Origin: an uncultured Clostridia bacterium
Lineage (GTDB): Bacteria > Bacillota > Clostridia > Oscillospirales > Acutalibacteraceae
Length of the DNA stretch: 10,586 nucleotides
Assembly: GCA_937907605.1 (NCBI GenBank)
Contig: CALCYI010000024.1
Coordinates: 1-10,586, forward strand
Direction: 5' to 3'
The translations under genes and the position numbers were made by a program. Below, one piece after another: positions 4,050 to 10,586 of the stretch; the first letter of the stretch is position 1, and the number at the start of each line of letters is the position of its first letter. The notes under the pieces are model-generated. The model saw only the letters and a program-made list of their open reading frames with translations, was not told the origin of the DNA and did no database searches.

Positions 4050-6601
4050 TAATAATAGTCCTGATTGTCTACAACGTCAGCATCTGAGGGCTCTTCGTAA
4101 TCGGAATATCCGTTACTTTCAAATCTCATCTGCTCCGTATTCTCAGCGGTAAAATCAGGCTGAGAAGCGGCGGGTCCGTTAGCTTTCATAACAAGCCACT
4201 GCTGCATATTAATCCTGATTTCCCTCGGCTTAGCGCCGTCCTGAGGTCCGATTATGCCCTTTTCTTCAAGCTGGTCCATAATCTTTGAACCCCTTGAATA
4301 GCCTACGCCGAGCTTACGTTGCAAGAATGAGGTGGAAGCCCTTCCGTTTTCGAGTACGACCTCAACTGCGTCGTCAAAGAGCGGGTCAAGATTATCGCCG
4401 CCCGAGACGTCGTCAAAGGCTCCCCCGCTGCCCTTTTCCTGAACGGCGCGGTTTTCAATTTCCTTACTGATTTCCTCGCTGTAATCGCTTTCGCCCTGTT
4501 TTTTGATATAATCACAGAGCTTTTCAACCTCCTCGTCGGAGATAAAGCAGCCCTGTACACGCCTCGGCTTGCTTGCGCCTATCGGCGAGTAAAGCATATC
4601 GCCGCGTCCGAGAAGCTTCTCCGCGCCGCCCGAGTCAAGAATAGTCCTTGAGTCAATCGCTGAGGATACGGTAAGTGCAATACGGGAGGAAATATTAGCC
4701 TTAATAAGACCCGTAATAACGTCAACGGACGGGCGTTGAGTTGCGATAACGAGGTGCATACCCGCTGCACGAGCCATCTGCGCAAGACGGCAGATAGAGT
4801 CCTCAACCTCTTTAGGCGCAGCCATCATTAAGTCGGCAAGCTCGTCGATGCATATAACGATTTTCGGCATTTTTTCCATATCGGGATGCTTTTCAACGTA
4901 CTTATTATAGCCCGCTATATCCTTAACGCCCGTATCGGAGAACGCCTGATAACGCTTAAGCATTTCGGCAACAGCCCATCCGAGCGCGCCCGAGGCTTTC
5001 CTCGGGTCAGTTACGACGGGTACAAGAAGGTGCGGAATATTCTCATACTTAGAAAACTCAACCTTCTTGGGATCTATCATGAGGAATTTAACCTCGTCGG
5101 GCTTTGCGCGGTAAAGTATGGATACGATAATAGAATTCATACATACCGATTTACCCGAGCCGGTGGTACCCGCAATAAGAAGGTGGGGCATCTTCGCAAT
5201 ATCGCAGAATACGGTACTGCCCGCGATGTCCTTACCGATAGCAGCGGACAGGAGCGACTGCTGAGAATCAAACTCGTCGGTATCGATAACCTCACGCATG
5301 GATACCATATTCTTAGTATTATTCGGAACCTCGATGCCAACCGCCGCCTTACCGGGAATAGGCGCTTCAATACGCACGTTTGTCGCAGCAAGGTTAAGCG
5401 CAATATCGTCGGCAAGGTTAGTTATCTTTGAAATTCTCACGCCCGCCGCAGGCTTAAGCTCATATCTCGTAACCGTAGGACCTCTTGAAATATCAGTAAT
5501 TACCGCGGACACGCCGAACGAAGCGAGCGTATCGATAAGAAGCTCTGCGTTTCTCTTAAGCTCGTTATTAGTATCAGCAACGCTCCTGCGCTTTGACGGG
5601 GTGAGAAGGTTAACGTCGGGAAGCTTATATTCACGCACTGCAGCATGCATTTCCTCATCGGATACTTCGAACTTAGGTACAGCCTTTTTCGGCGCTTCCT
5701 CTGCTCTTTTTTCCTCGCTTGCGTCCTTAACTATATCGTCAAGGGATTTCGGCGCAGCGCCCGCTTTTTCCTCTCTCTTACGCTCCGTGGACTCGTTAAT
5801 CTCACGGATAAGCGAGGACATATCGTCGCTCTCAAGAGCATTATCAACGGCGTTTTTGCTTTTCTCAAGCTCGGTATCCGTCTTAGCTTTTCTTTTTCTT
5901 CTGCGGGGCTCTTCGCCCGGAGCATATTCGTCAAGAGGTATGTCAATACTCCTCGTTCTGCGGCGCTCCATTCTGTCCTCGATATACGGAGTAGCCCTTT
6001 CAACAACGTCCTTAACGGGCTTGGTCGTATTTTTAAAGAACTGATTAACCGTAACCTTCGAAAGAAGTATAATAAGCACGAGAAGCAGAATAAGGGTAAC
6101 GATAACGGCGGGAGCCTTGCCCATAGTTAAGAATACCCAGCCGAGCACAGCGCCTACGAAGCCGCCGTTAAATTCGCCCGGTGCTTCCTTGTATGCATAA
6201 ATTACGGTATCCTTAAAAGCATCGCCCGAGGTGTGAAGAATAATATGTATCAGAGTTGAAAGAAGAAGTACAATAATAGTTATTGAGATAACCTCAAACG
6301 TCATTTTGCGTTCCGTCTTTTTAACGGTGAAGAAGAAGGAATAAACGAGGCATAGCAGCGGGAAAACAATCGCCGCAAACCACCCGAATACGCCTATATA
6401 GAAGTTATGGACGTACTCCCATACTCCCTCGCCGCGAAGCACCGCAACAAAGAAGAACAATAGCGAGAGCGCAAAAATAACGATTGATAATACCCTTGAA
6501 TTATCCGTTTTTGCCTGCGCTTCCTCAGCCCGCGGCTTTTTGGCTGCAGGCTTTGAATTGCTCTTGTTTGATTTTGTATTTGTTTTCTTAGTATTAGCCA
6601 T
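4049..6601 (-). CDS. ftsK: DNA translocase FtsK/SpoIIIE
   Basis: FtsK/SpoIIIE is a hexameric membrane-anchored ATPase that pumps chromosomal DNA through the closing septum at division or into the forespore. The 850-residue protein is close to Firmicutes SpoIIIE in length. It starts with a Lys/Asn-rich tail, followed by four membrane segments (about 38-56, 69-91, 104-124 and a long one between 149 and 182). A charged linker (205-320) leads into the motor. The motor has Walker A GTTGSGKS (478-485), Walker B IVICIDE (581-587), and ATQRPSVDVITG (620-631). A C-terminal winged-helix gamma domain (738-798) contains GYSRGSKIMDQLEEKGII for sequence-guided loading, followed by an acidic tail ending DQDYY-like. 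It follows the uppP-like stop by 7 bases, with a weak AGGTAGG site, and one base joins it to the comEA-like gene. Whether it serves vegetative division, sporulation or both is not decidable here. Confidence 0.95.
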   Translation of the reverse strand: MANTKKTNTKSNKSNSKPAAKKPRAEEAQAKTDNSRVLSIVIFALSLLFFFVAVLRGEGVWEYVHNFYIGVFGWFAAIVFPLLCLVYSFFFTVKKTERKMTFEVISITIIVLLLSTLIHIILHTSGDAFKDTVIYAYKEAPGEFNGGFVGAVLGWVFLTMGKAPAVIVTLILLLVLIILLSKVTVNQFFKNTTKPVKDVVERATPYIEDRMERRRTRSIDIPLDEYAPGEEPRRRKRKAKTDTELEKSKNAVDNALESDDMSSLIREINESTERKREEKAGAAPKSLDDIVKDASEEKRAEEAPKKAVPKFEVSDEEMHAAVREYKLPDVNLLTPSKRRSVADTNNELKRNAELLIDTLASFGVSAVITDISRGPTVTRYELKPAAGVRISKITNLADDIALNLAATNVRIEAPIPGKAAVGIEVPNNTKNMVSMREVIDTDEFDSQQSLLSAAIGKDIAGSTVFCDIAKMPHLLIAGTTGSGKSVCMNSIIVSILYRAKPDEVKFLMIDPKKVEFSKYENIPHLLVPVVTDPRKASGALGWAVAEMLKRYQAFSDTGVKDIAGYNKYVEKHPDMEKMPKIVICIDELADLMMAAPKEVEDSICRLAQMARAAGMHLVIATQRPSVDVITGLIKANISSRIALTVSSAIDSRTILDSGGAEKLLGRGDMLYSPIGASKPRRVQGCFISDEEVEKLCDYIKKQGESDYSEEISKEIENRAVQEKGSGGAFDDVSGGDNLDPLFDDAVEVVLENGRASTSFLQRKLGVGYSRGSKIMDQLEEKGIIGPQDGAKPREIRINMQQWLVMKANGPAASQPDFTAENTEQMRFESNGYSDYEEPSDADVVDNQDYY

Positions 6602-6608
6602 TTTATAC

Positions 6609-7469
6609 CTACCTGACTATTAGTTGAATAATTCCCGTTACAGCAATTATAATACCTATTGCGCCGTCATAATATCCGAAGAATTTAAGAAGATTGTTTT
6701 TAAGTATATACTTAAGCACTCTTGTACATACGAACGCGGCGGCAACAGAGAGCACAGCACCTATAATTATTTCAACAACGCTCACCGTAAACTCAGCAGT
6801 AACGATTTCAATAATACCCATTACGATAAGCACGGGGACGCTCATAAGAAGCGCAAAATTAAGCGAGTACTTCTTTGTTACTCCGAGGATAAGTAAAACG
6901 GAAATAACGCCGCCCGTGAGGGAAAGCCCCGCAACAGGTACAAGCAGTACCGAGGCAAAGCCGATTATAAGCGCATATGCAAGGGATACGTCCCTGTCGT
7001 TCCTGCCGAGTGTAAGCTGACGGGAGGCGAGAACGAGAAGTACGCCCGTCACAATCAGCAAAAGTCCCTCGTCAAGCAAAGTGCCGTTAAAGCTGAAGCC
7101 TCGTAAAAAGCTGTAAAGAAATCCGAGCTTTCCGAGAGGTATGAGCCAGAGCAGCATAGGAAGAAACGCTATCATAAGCATATACAGATAACGCCTTGCC
7201 GCCGTACCCGATTTTACGTCAAGCTCTTTTCTGAAAAGCTCCTTACCCGCGGCGACAAATTCAAGGCTCATTCTCTTAAAAATAGAGAAGGACGCAAGCA
7301 CTATTCCGACGGCAATACCGATATGTATTACACCCGTGAGCTGCCAGACAGAGCCGTCGGCTCTGCCCGAAAAATCATGGAATACGGCGGAATGTCCCGC
7401 CTCGCTTATCGGCAGTATCCAGCCTATTGCCTGGAGTATTGCGTTTATAATTGATGTTAAAATCGACAT
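6609..7469 (-). CDS. Degenerate UppP/BacA-family membrane protein (undecaprenyl-diphosphatase homologue)
   Basis: UppP (BacA) recycles the lipid carrier of cell-wall synthesis by removing a phosphate from undecaprenyl diphosphate. The 286-residue product has the family length and many membrane segments. It aligns at the N-terminus (AILQAIGWILPISEAGHS) and around 175-215 (ALIIGFA through LSLTGGVIS, then GVTKKYS). Against E. coli BacA, Glu17 becomes Gln13, Glu21 becomes Trp17, Ser27 becomes Glu23, and the PGxSRSG loop becomes PVAGLSLTGG with no Arg174 equivalent. Only His30 (His26 here) remains. It is thus unlikely to be a standard phosphatase; a transport or regulatory role is possible but unproved. 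The start is firm, with GGAGGAG seven bases before ATG. It lies inside the tepA-ftsK operon and overlaps the ylzJ-like gene. Confidence 0.75.
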   Translation of the reverse strand: MSILTSIINAILQAIGWILPISEAGHSAVFHDFSGRADGSVWQLTGVIHIGIAVGIVLASFSIFKRMSLEFVAAGKELFRKELDVKSGTAARRYLYMLMIAFLPMLLWLIPLGKLGFLYSFLRGFSFNGTLLDEGLLLIVTGVLLVLASRQLTLGRNDRDVSLAYALIIGFASVLLVPVAGLSLTGGVISVLLILGVTKKYSLNFALLMSVPVLIVMGIIEIVTAEFTVSVVEIIIGAVLSVAAAFVCTRVLKYILKNNLLKFFGYYDGAIGIIIAVTGIIQLIVR

Positions 7470-7617
7470 TATTTACTCCTCCGAAAAGCACCGCGTTATC
7501 AATTGAGTACCCGCCGTTTATATAATCAAACGGATTGCTCGATATTAAGCGGGAGCTGTTTCTTTTTTCCTTAGGATTTGAAAAAACAGTATCCAAATCA
7601 ATTATCGTGTACAGCAT
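7375..7617 (-). CDS. Small YlzJ-like protein
   Basis: YlzJ-like proteins are short, uncharacterised Firmicutes proteins found between tepA and spoIIIE. The start MLYTIIDLDTVF is the typical family opening, and SSNPFDYINGG corresponds to the conserved 'sTDPxDYLnP' segment. The acidic middle strand pair usually between them is missing, so the protein is a shortened version. I chose the ATG at 7615-7617, which has a GAGGGG ribosome site about 7 bases upstream and matches the family start, over an ATG 27 bases further upstream. Its first 20 bases overlap tepA. The frame runs on 95 bases into uppP in another frame, so the last ~30 residues may be an accidental extension. The product is 80 residues. 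Function is unknown. Confidence 0.65.
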   Translation of the reverse strand: MLYTIIDLDTVFSNPKEKRNSSRLISSNPFDYINGGYSIDNAVLFGGVNNVDFNINYKRNTPGNRLDTADKRGGTFRRIP

Positions 7618-8311
7618 TGCTATCCCCCTCAATCTCGCGTTCAAGGAAGCTCAGGGCGCTTGAAAGACCGCCGAGCTCGTCAATGAGCCCGCACTTAACA
7701 GCCTCCTCGCCGTCAAGGACGGTACCGACATCCATTATAAGCTCGCCCGTTTTCATCATCAGCCCTCTGAAATCGTCGGCGCTGATATTCGAATTACTCT
7801 CGACAAAATTTACAATCCTGTCCTGCATTTTTTCAAAATACGAGAGCGTCTGCGGCACGCCGAGCACAGTTCCGTTCATACGCACGGGGTGAACGGTCAT
7901 AGTCGCGCTTTTTGCGATAAAGCTCCGCTTACAGCTAACGGCAAGCGGTACGCCTATTGAATGACCTCCGCCGAGCACTAACGAGGCGGTCGGCGTATTC
8001 ATAGTGGAGAGAAGCTCCGCTATCGCAAGCCCAGCTTCAACGTCCCCGCCGACTGTGTTAAGAATTATCAAAAGCCCTTCAATTTCCTTGCTTTCCTCAA
8101 TTGCCACAAGCTGAGGAATAACATGCTCATATTTAGTTGTTTTATTCTGGGAAGGAAGAATTATATGCCCCTCAATCTGACCGATAATGGTAAGGCAATG
8201 AATAAAATGCCCGTCCTTTAGTACCGTAATCGAGCCTGTTTCAAAGGGTGATTTTTCGTTTTTCTCCTCTTCGGCTTCTTCCCTTTCGTCGTTTTCGTAA
8301 TCTTCGCTCAT
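7598..8311 (-). CDS. tepA: TepA-like ClpP-family serine protease
   Basis: TepA (YmfB) is a ClpP-fold peptidase of Firmicutes, described as a translocation-enhancing protein thought to degrade signal peptides or other peptides. The 237-residue product has a charged N-terminal tail (about 1-25, rich in Glu/Asp/Lys), then the ClpP core. This includes the oxyanion-side LNTVGGDVEAGLAIAELL (84-101), the nucleophile Ser118 in GGGHSIG, the catalytic His141 in TMTVHPVR, and a candidate acidic residue at Asp179/180. There is no Clp-ATPase docking loop that I can confirm and no signal peptide, so it is cytoplasmic. It opens the operon after tandem promoters, with GAGGTGAT before the ATG. Its position next to ylzJ and ftsK/spoIIIE matches B. 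subtilis and supports the name. Confidence 0.88.
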   Translation of the reverse strand: MSEDYENDEREEAEEEKNEKSPFETGSITVLKDGHFIHCLTIIGQIEGHIILPSQNKTTKYEHVIPQLVAIEESKEIEGLLIILNTVGGDVEAGLAIAELLSTMNTPTASLVLGGGHSIGVPLAVSCKRSFIAKSATMTVHPVRMNGTVLGVPQTLSYFEKMQDRIVNFVESNSNISADDFRGLMMKTGELIMDVGTVLDGEEAVKCGLIDELGGLSSALSFLEREIEGDSNAVHDN

Positions 8312-8356
8312 ACTATCACCTCAAAATTTAGTATGTGCAAAAACTACAAAATCCTA

Positions 8357-8395
8357 CATATAGTTAATAATAACATTATTTTCAATAGATTTCAA
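8357..8395 (-). promoter_or_regulatory. Tandem promoters of the tepA-ftsK-comF operon
   Basis: Two overlapping promoters are visible on the minus strand. TTGAAA (8390-8395) pairs with TATTAT (8367-8372) at 17 bases. TTGAAA (8380-8385) pairs with TATATG (8357-8362), also at 17 bases. The first has exactly the same two hexamers as the tRNA-Leu promoter. The predicted leader is about 50 bases to the tepA ATG. Confidence 0.6.
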
Positions 8396-8435
8396 TATTA
8401 AAAATAATAAAAATAAGAGCGGTCAAAGACCGCTC
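8396..8435 (-). terminator. Terminator after the Cys-ribbon surface protein gene
   Basis: An 8-bp perfect stem GAGCGGTC / GACCGCTC (8417-8424 and 8428-8435) with a 3-base loop is followed on the minus strand by TTATTTTTATTATTTTT. It lies 22 bases past the stop of the upstream gene, and its T-tract abuts the -35 box of the tepA promoter. Confidence 0.9.
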
Positions 8436-8457
8436 CCCTGAGGAAATCAGAATAATC

Positions 8458-9498
8458 CTAAAGCTTTATACTCTTAACAATACTCCACTTGGTAAAACCG
8501 CCTGCGGGATACATGGCGCATACTCTGACGTAAATAGTATTGCCGCAGGTAAGCGCAGGAGTAAAGGTTGCCGTGCCGTATTTCTGGTTCATTGATACGG
8601 TTTTTGTAATAAGCGAAGTTCCGGGTCCGTTAAATACCTTGTTCCCCGAATACTGTATTCTGTATTTTGTCATAGGCATTTTTGTACTGAATTTAACGGT
8701 AACCTTTCTTCCGCTCTTTGTTAGTGAAACGATTGAAGGTGCATTAGTGAAAACCTCGGTAGTAGTGCCCTGCGGCTTTTCCTTAATTGTAAAGGATATC
8801 TCCTTCGTTCCCTCGTAGCTTTCGCCGGTAAAGGTAATAATGATTTTACCCGTACCGACGTTGATGTTATCGCGATATGACAGCTCATAATCGTCGCTGT
8901 GGATTAAAGCGCCGTCTGAATCATAAACGGTCACGGACGGTCTGATTTCGCTTCCCGTATAGGTCGTGCTGCTTACGTTAACGTTATACTGAAACGGACG
9001 CGCAATAACCGTTTCGAAATGCTCGTCACAGCGAGTGCAATAGTTATAGATTTTGCCGTCTGCAACGGGCGTGGCTTTGGCAATCTCACATTCCCAGTCA
9101 TGATCAAGAGCGGGCAGCTTCTTCTGCTTCTGCAGAACCTTGTTGCATACCGAGCACACACTGCCGTCGGAAAGCCCGTCCTCAGTACAGGTTGCGGGAG
9201 TTCCCTTAACCGTAACCTCTTTATGCCCTAAGGGCGCAGAGGTATATTTCTTGTTCGTATAACTGCATAGATAACACTGATAAAGAGTATAGCCTTTTTC
9301 CGTGCAGGTGGGCTTAACGTTTTTTACTGCCCTCATAATATGAATACTGTGCAAACTTTTTGACGTTTTCTTTTTAGTAATTAGCGCTGCGCTGTGGAAG
9401 GAAGCGCCGTTTGTTTTTGCAAGCGCTTCGCTGCTGACTCCTGCGCTAATCGAAATCAGCATTGTAATTGACAATATGATACTGATAATCCTTTTCAT
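8458..9498 (-). CDS. Secreted Cys-ribbon / Ig-like / fibronectin-like surface protein
   Basis: The 346-residue protein starts with a clear signal peptide (MKRIISIILSITMLISI, cleavage probably after SEALA near residue 27). Residues ~55-165 hold three short ribbon-like repeats with the pattern 'PTCTEKGY...CxxC': Cys 65/75/78, 104/115/118 and 154/157. Residues ~168-240 form an Ig-like domain (TYTGSEIRPSVTVYD, then DYELSYRDNINVGTGKIIITF), as in many clostridial wall and secreted proteins. Residues ~253-346 look like a fibronectin-type domain ending in TKWSIVKSIKL. No sortase motif or surface-layer anchor is visible, so it is probably released or held by interactions. The ATG has AAAGGAG seven bases upstream. 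A paralogue lies directly upstream in the same direction. A binding or adhesion role is only inferred. Confidence 0.8.
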   Translation of the reverse strand: MKRIISIILSITMLISISAGVSSEALAKTNGASFHSAALITKKKTSKSLHSIHIMRAVKNVKPTCTEKGYTLYQCYLCSYTNKKYTSAPLGHKEVTVKGTPATCTEDGLSDGSVCSVCNKVLQKQKKLPALDHDWECEIAKATPVADGKIYNYCTRCDEHFETVIARPFQYNVNVSSTTYTGSEIRPSVTVYDSDGALIHSDDYELSYRDNINVGTGKIIITFTGESYEGTKEISFTIKEKPQGTTTEVFTNAPSIVSLTKSGRKVTVKFSTKMPMTKYRIQYSGNKVFNGPGTSLITKTVSMNQKYGTATFTPALTCGNTIYVRVCAMYPAGGFTKWSIVKSIKL

Positions 9499-9571
9499 AA
9501 TTAATCTCCTTTCAAGAATGTTTTTGTTTTTTAAAAGCGTGTTTTTTCCGTTTCACCTCTCTTTCAAGGTG

Positions 9572-9602
9572 ATTTTAATTTTTTACCCAAGGTCAATGTC
9601 AA
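9572..9602 (-). promoter_or_regulatory. Possible promoter of the 9498-8458 gene
   Basis: A consensus TTGACA (9597-9602) on the minus strand is followed by TAAAAT (9572-9577), but with a long 19-base spacer. It sits between the terminator of the upstream paralogue and the gene, giving a leader of about 70 bases with a small CACCT / AGGTG hairpin. Confidence 0.4.
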
Positions 9603-9614
9603 GAGAATTTTTAA

Positions 9615-9651
9615 GAAAAATAAAAAAACAGGGAGAAATTTTTTTCTCCCC
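9615..9651 (-). terminator. Terminator after the upstream paralogue
   Basis: GGGAGAAA (9631-9638) and TTTCTCCC (9643-9650) form a perfect 8-bp stem. On the minus strand it is followed by TGTTTTTTTATTTTTC. It ends the transcript of the gene whose stop is at 9694-9696. Confidence 0.85.
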
Positions 9652-9660
9652 GTGTATTCG

Positions 9661-9682
9661 TGCGACCAATGGTCGCCCCTAC
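9661..9682. repeat. REP-like extragenic palindrome
   Basis: On the minus strand the segment reads GTAGGGGCGACCATTGGTCGCA, with stem GCGACC / GGTCGC and loop ATT. Sequences of the form 'GTAGGGGCGACCATTGGTCGCC' recur between genes in many Oscillospiraceae and other genomes, as I recall them. It sits between the paralogue's stop and its terminator. Only one copy is in this window, so its repeat nature cannot be shown here. Confidence 0.5.
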
Positions 9683-9693
9683 GATTGTAATTT

Positions 9694-10586
9694 TTATTCA
9701 ATGGAAATATTTTTTACTTCACTCCAATCAGTAAGCATTTTCCCGTGAAGATCATAAGCACAGACTCTGAAATAATAGGTTGAGCTTCCCGTTAGTTTCA
9801 TTGCAGAAGCATAAGCAACAGAAGTATTTGCAGGAACGCCGATTATATTTGATTCTGTTGTTTCTGGACTGAAGGCGTTATCATCTGAATACTGGAGCAT
9901 ATAAAATTTACTCTCGTTAATTGTACTGATTTTTACCGTAATACTCGACGAGCAATCAATAAGTAATAATATCTCGGGCTGTCTGCCCGTCTGTGTTGAC
10001 ACCTCAGGCGATGGCTCATCGGGAATTGCCTCAGGTGGCGACTCTATAATACTATTGCTGTAAAATATTTTCAGACTTGGAGCGCAGGTCTTTGTACCAC
10101 ATTGGGTTTCATTGTCTATTGTTAAATGAACTTTGCATCTCACGTAGTGTGATTCTTCATTTTTTAAATAAGTATAATTGTAACTATACTCGTCCTCATT
10201 CAGCACTCTTCCCGAAGCGTCCTTAATTGTAAAGGCTGGTTTTAATGACATAGCCTCATCTAAAGAGTCGACATAGGCTGTATTCCTTTTGTAACTGCCG
10301 CTATATTCATTAAAGGTAAGCGTAGTTTGCAGACGGGGTATTATCTCATATTCAATTATATCAGCACAGTATTCACACTCAACGCTACGGTAACCCGCTT
10401 CGTTAAAAGTGGCTTTTTCAATTTTCTCAGTATAGTGATGCCCGTGAGCGGCGATAATCTCCTGCTCCTTGAGCACTGCGCCGCACACGCTGCACTTACT
10501 TCCGTCGGTAAGCCCCTCCTTCTGACAGGTTGCGGAATAGCCCTTAATAATCTCAGGCTTATGACCCTTTGCACTGAGGTACTGAA
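9694..10586 (-). CDS. Secreted Cys-ribbon / fibronectin-like surface protein (5' part outside the window)
   Basis: This is a paralogue of the 8458-9498 gene. The frame is open to the right edge, so the N-terminus and signal peptide lie outside. The visible 296 residues begin with QYLSAKGHKPEIIKGYSATC. They continue with two ribbon repeats (KCSVCG and ECEYC), a divergent middle beta domain with two extra Cys, a Pro/Glu-rich linker (SPPEAIPDEPSPEVS), and a C-terminal fibronectin-like domain ending DWSEVKNISIE. A GTG inside the frame at 10486-10488 could be mistaken for a start, but it encodes Val in the conserved CSVCG ribbon. The gene order suggests tandem duplication followed by strong divergence. 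Stop at 9694, then a REP-like palindrome and a terminator. Exact role unknown. Confidence 0.8.
   Translation of the reverse strand, partial: QYLSAKGHKPEIIKGYSATCQKEGLTDGSKCSVCGAVLKEQEIIAAHGHHYTEKIEKATFNEAGYRSVECEYCADIIEYEIIPRLQTTLTFNEYSGSYKRNTAYVDSLDEAMSLKPAFTIKDASGRVLNEDEYSYNYTYLKNEESHYVRCKVHLTIDNETQCGTKTCAPSLKIFYSNSIIESPPEAIPDEPSPEVSTQTGRQPEILLLIDCSSSITVKISTINESKFYMLQYSDDNAFSPETTESNIIGVPANTSVAYASAMKLTGSSTYYFRVCAYDLHGKMLTDWSEVKNISIE

Noticed and set aside
5298..6044. A 248-residue plus-strand frame (and the shorter one at 4886-5431) opposite ftsK
   Set aside because: These are low-complexity Ser/Leu/Arg-rich shadows of the ftsK linker and motor on the other strand, with no ribosome site and no recognisable domain.
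9694..10488. A complete 264-residue gene starting at GTG 10488
   Set aside because: The frame is open to the window edge, and upstream codons match the conserved ribbon region of the neighbouring paralogue, so the true start is outside.

Overview
Most of this window (about 550 to the right edge) looks like the chromosome of a gut-type Clostridia bacterium, probably Ruminococcus or another Oscillospiraceae/Ruminococcaceae lineage. The evidence is a tepA - ylzJ-like - ftsK/spoIIIE gene order like that of spore-forming Firmicutes, strong AGGAGG-type ribosome sites, and secreted BspA-like leucine-rich-repeat and Cys-x-x-Cys surface proteins. A GH94 disaccharide phosphorylase is also typical of fibre degraders. 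The assignment is inferred from gene content; no search was run.

The left end is not ordinary genome. Bases 1-16 are exactly the 3' end of the Illumina TruSeq Read 1 adapter. They are followed by about 530 bp of GC-rich DNA holding the converging 3' ends of two unrelated genes. One ends in the 'DLNGNPR...VDMGCYE' signature of beta-helix surface proteins common in Kiritimatiellota, Lentisphaerota and Verrucomicrobiota. This block is joined near 535-575 to the middle of a GH94 phosphorylase gene. The simplest reading is an adapter-containing chimeric contig end, so biology should not be inferred across that join.

From 548 to 2735, on the plus strand, lie the GH94 C-terminus with its terminator, a dense cluster of perfect palindromes (1193-1361), and a secreted leucine-rich-repeat protein. 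The last ~90 residues of that protein are the tail of a large serine recombinase (DUF4368 type). This is a gene fusion or a mobile-element scar.

From 8395 down to 2789, on the minus strand, is one compact operon: tepA, ylzJ-like, an UppP/BacA homologue that has lost most catalytic residues, ftsK/spoIIIE, a comEA-like helix-hairpin-helix gene, comF, and finally tRNA-Leu(UAG). Neighbouring genes overlap or sit within a few bases. The tRNA has its own promoter, whose -35 box covers the comF stop codon, and a strong terminator follows it. The operon joins chromosome translocation, envelope lipid carrier biology and DNA-uptake proteins.

From 8396 to 10586, also on the minus strand, are two tandem paralogous secreted proteins. 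Each combines small Cys-x-x-Cys ribbons, an Ig-like domain and a C-terminal fibronectin-type domain. The second is cut by the right edge. Between them are a terminator and a REP-like palindrome. The most interesting candidates are the degenerate UppP inside the ftsK operon, the LRR-recombinase fusion, and the palindrome cluster upstream of it.
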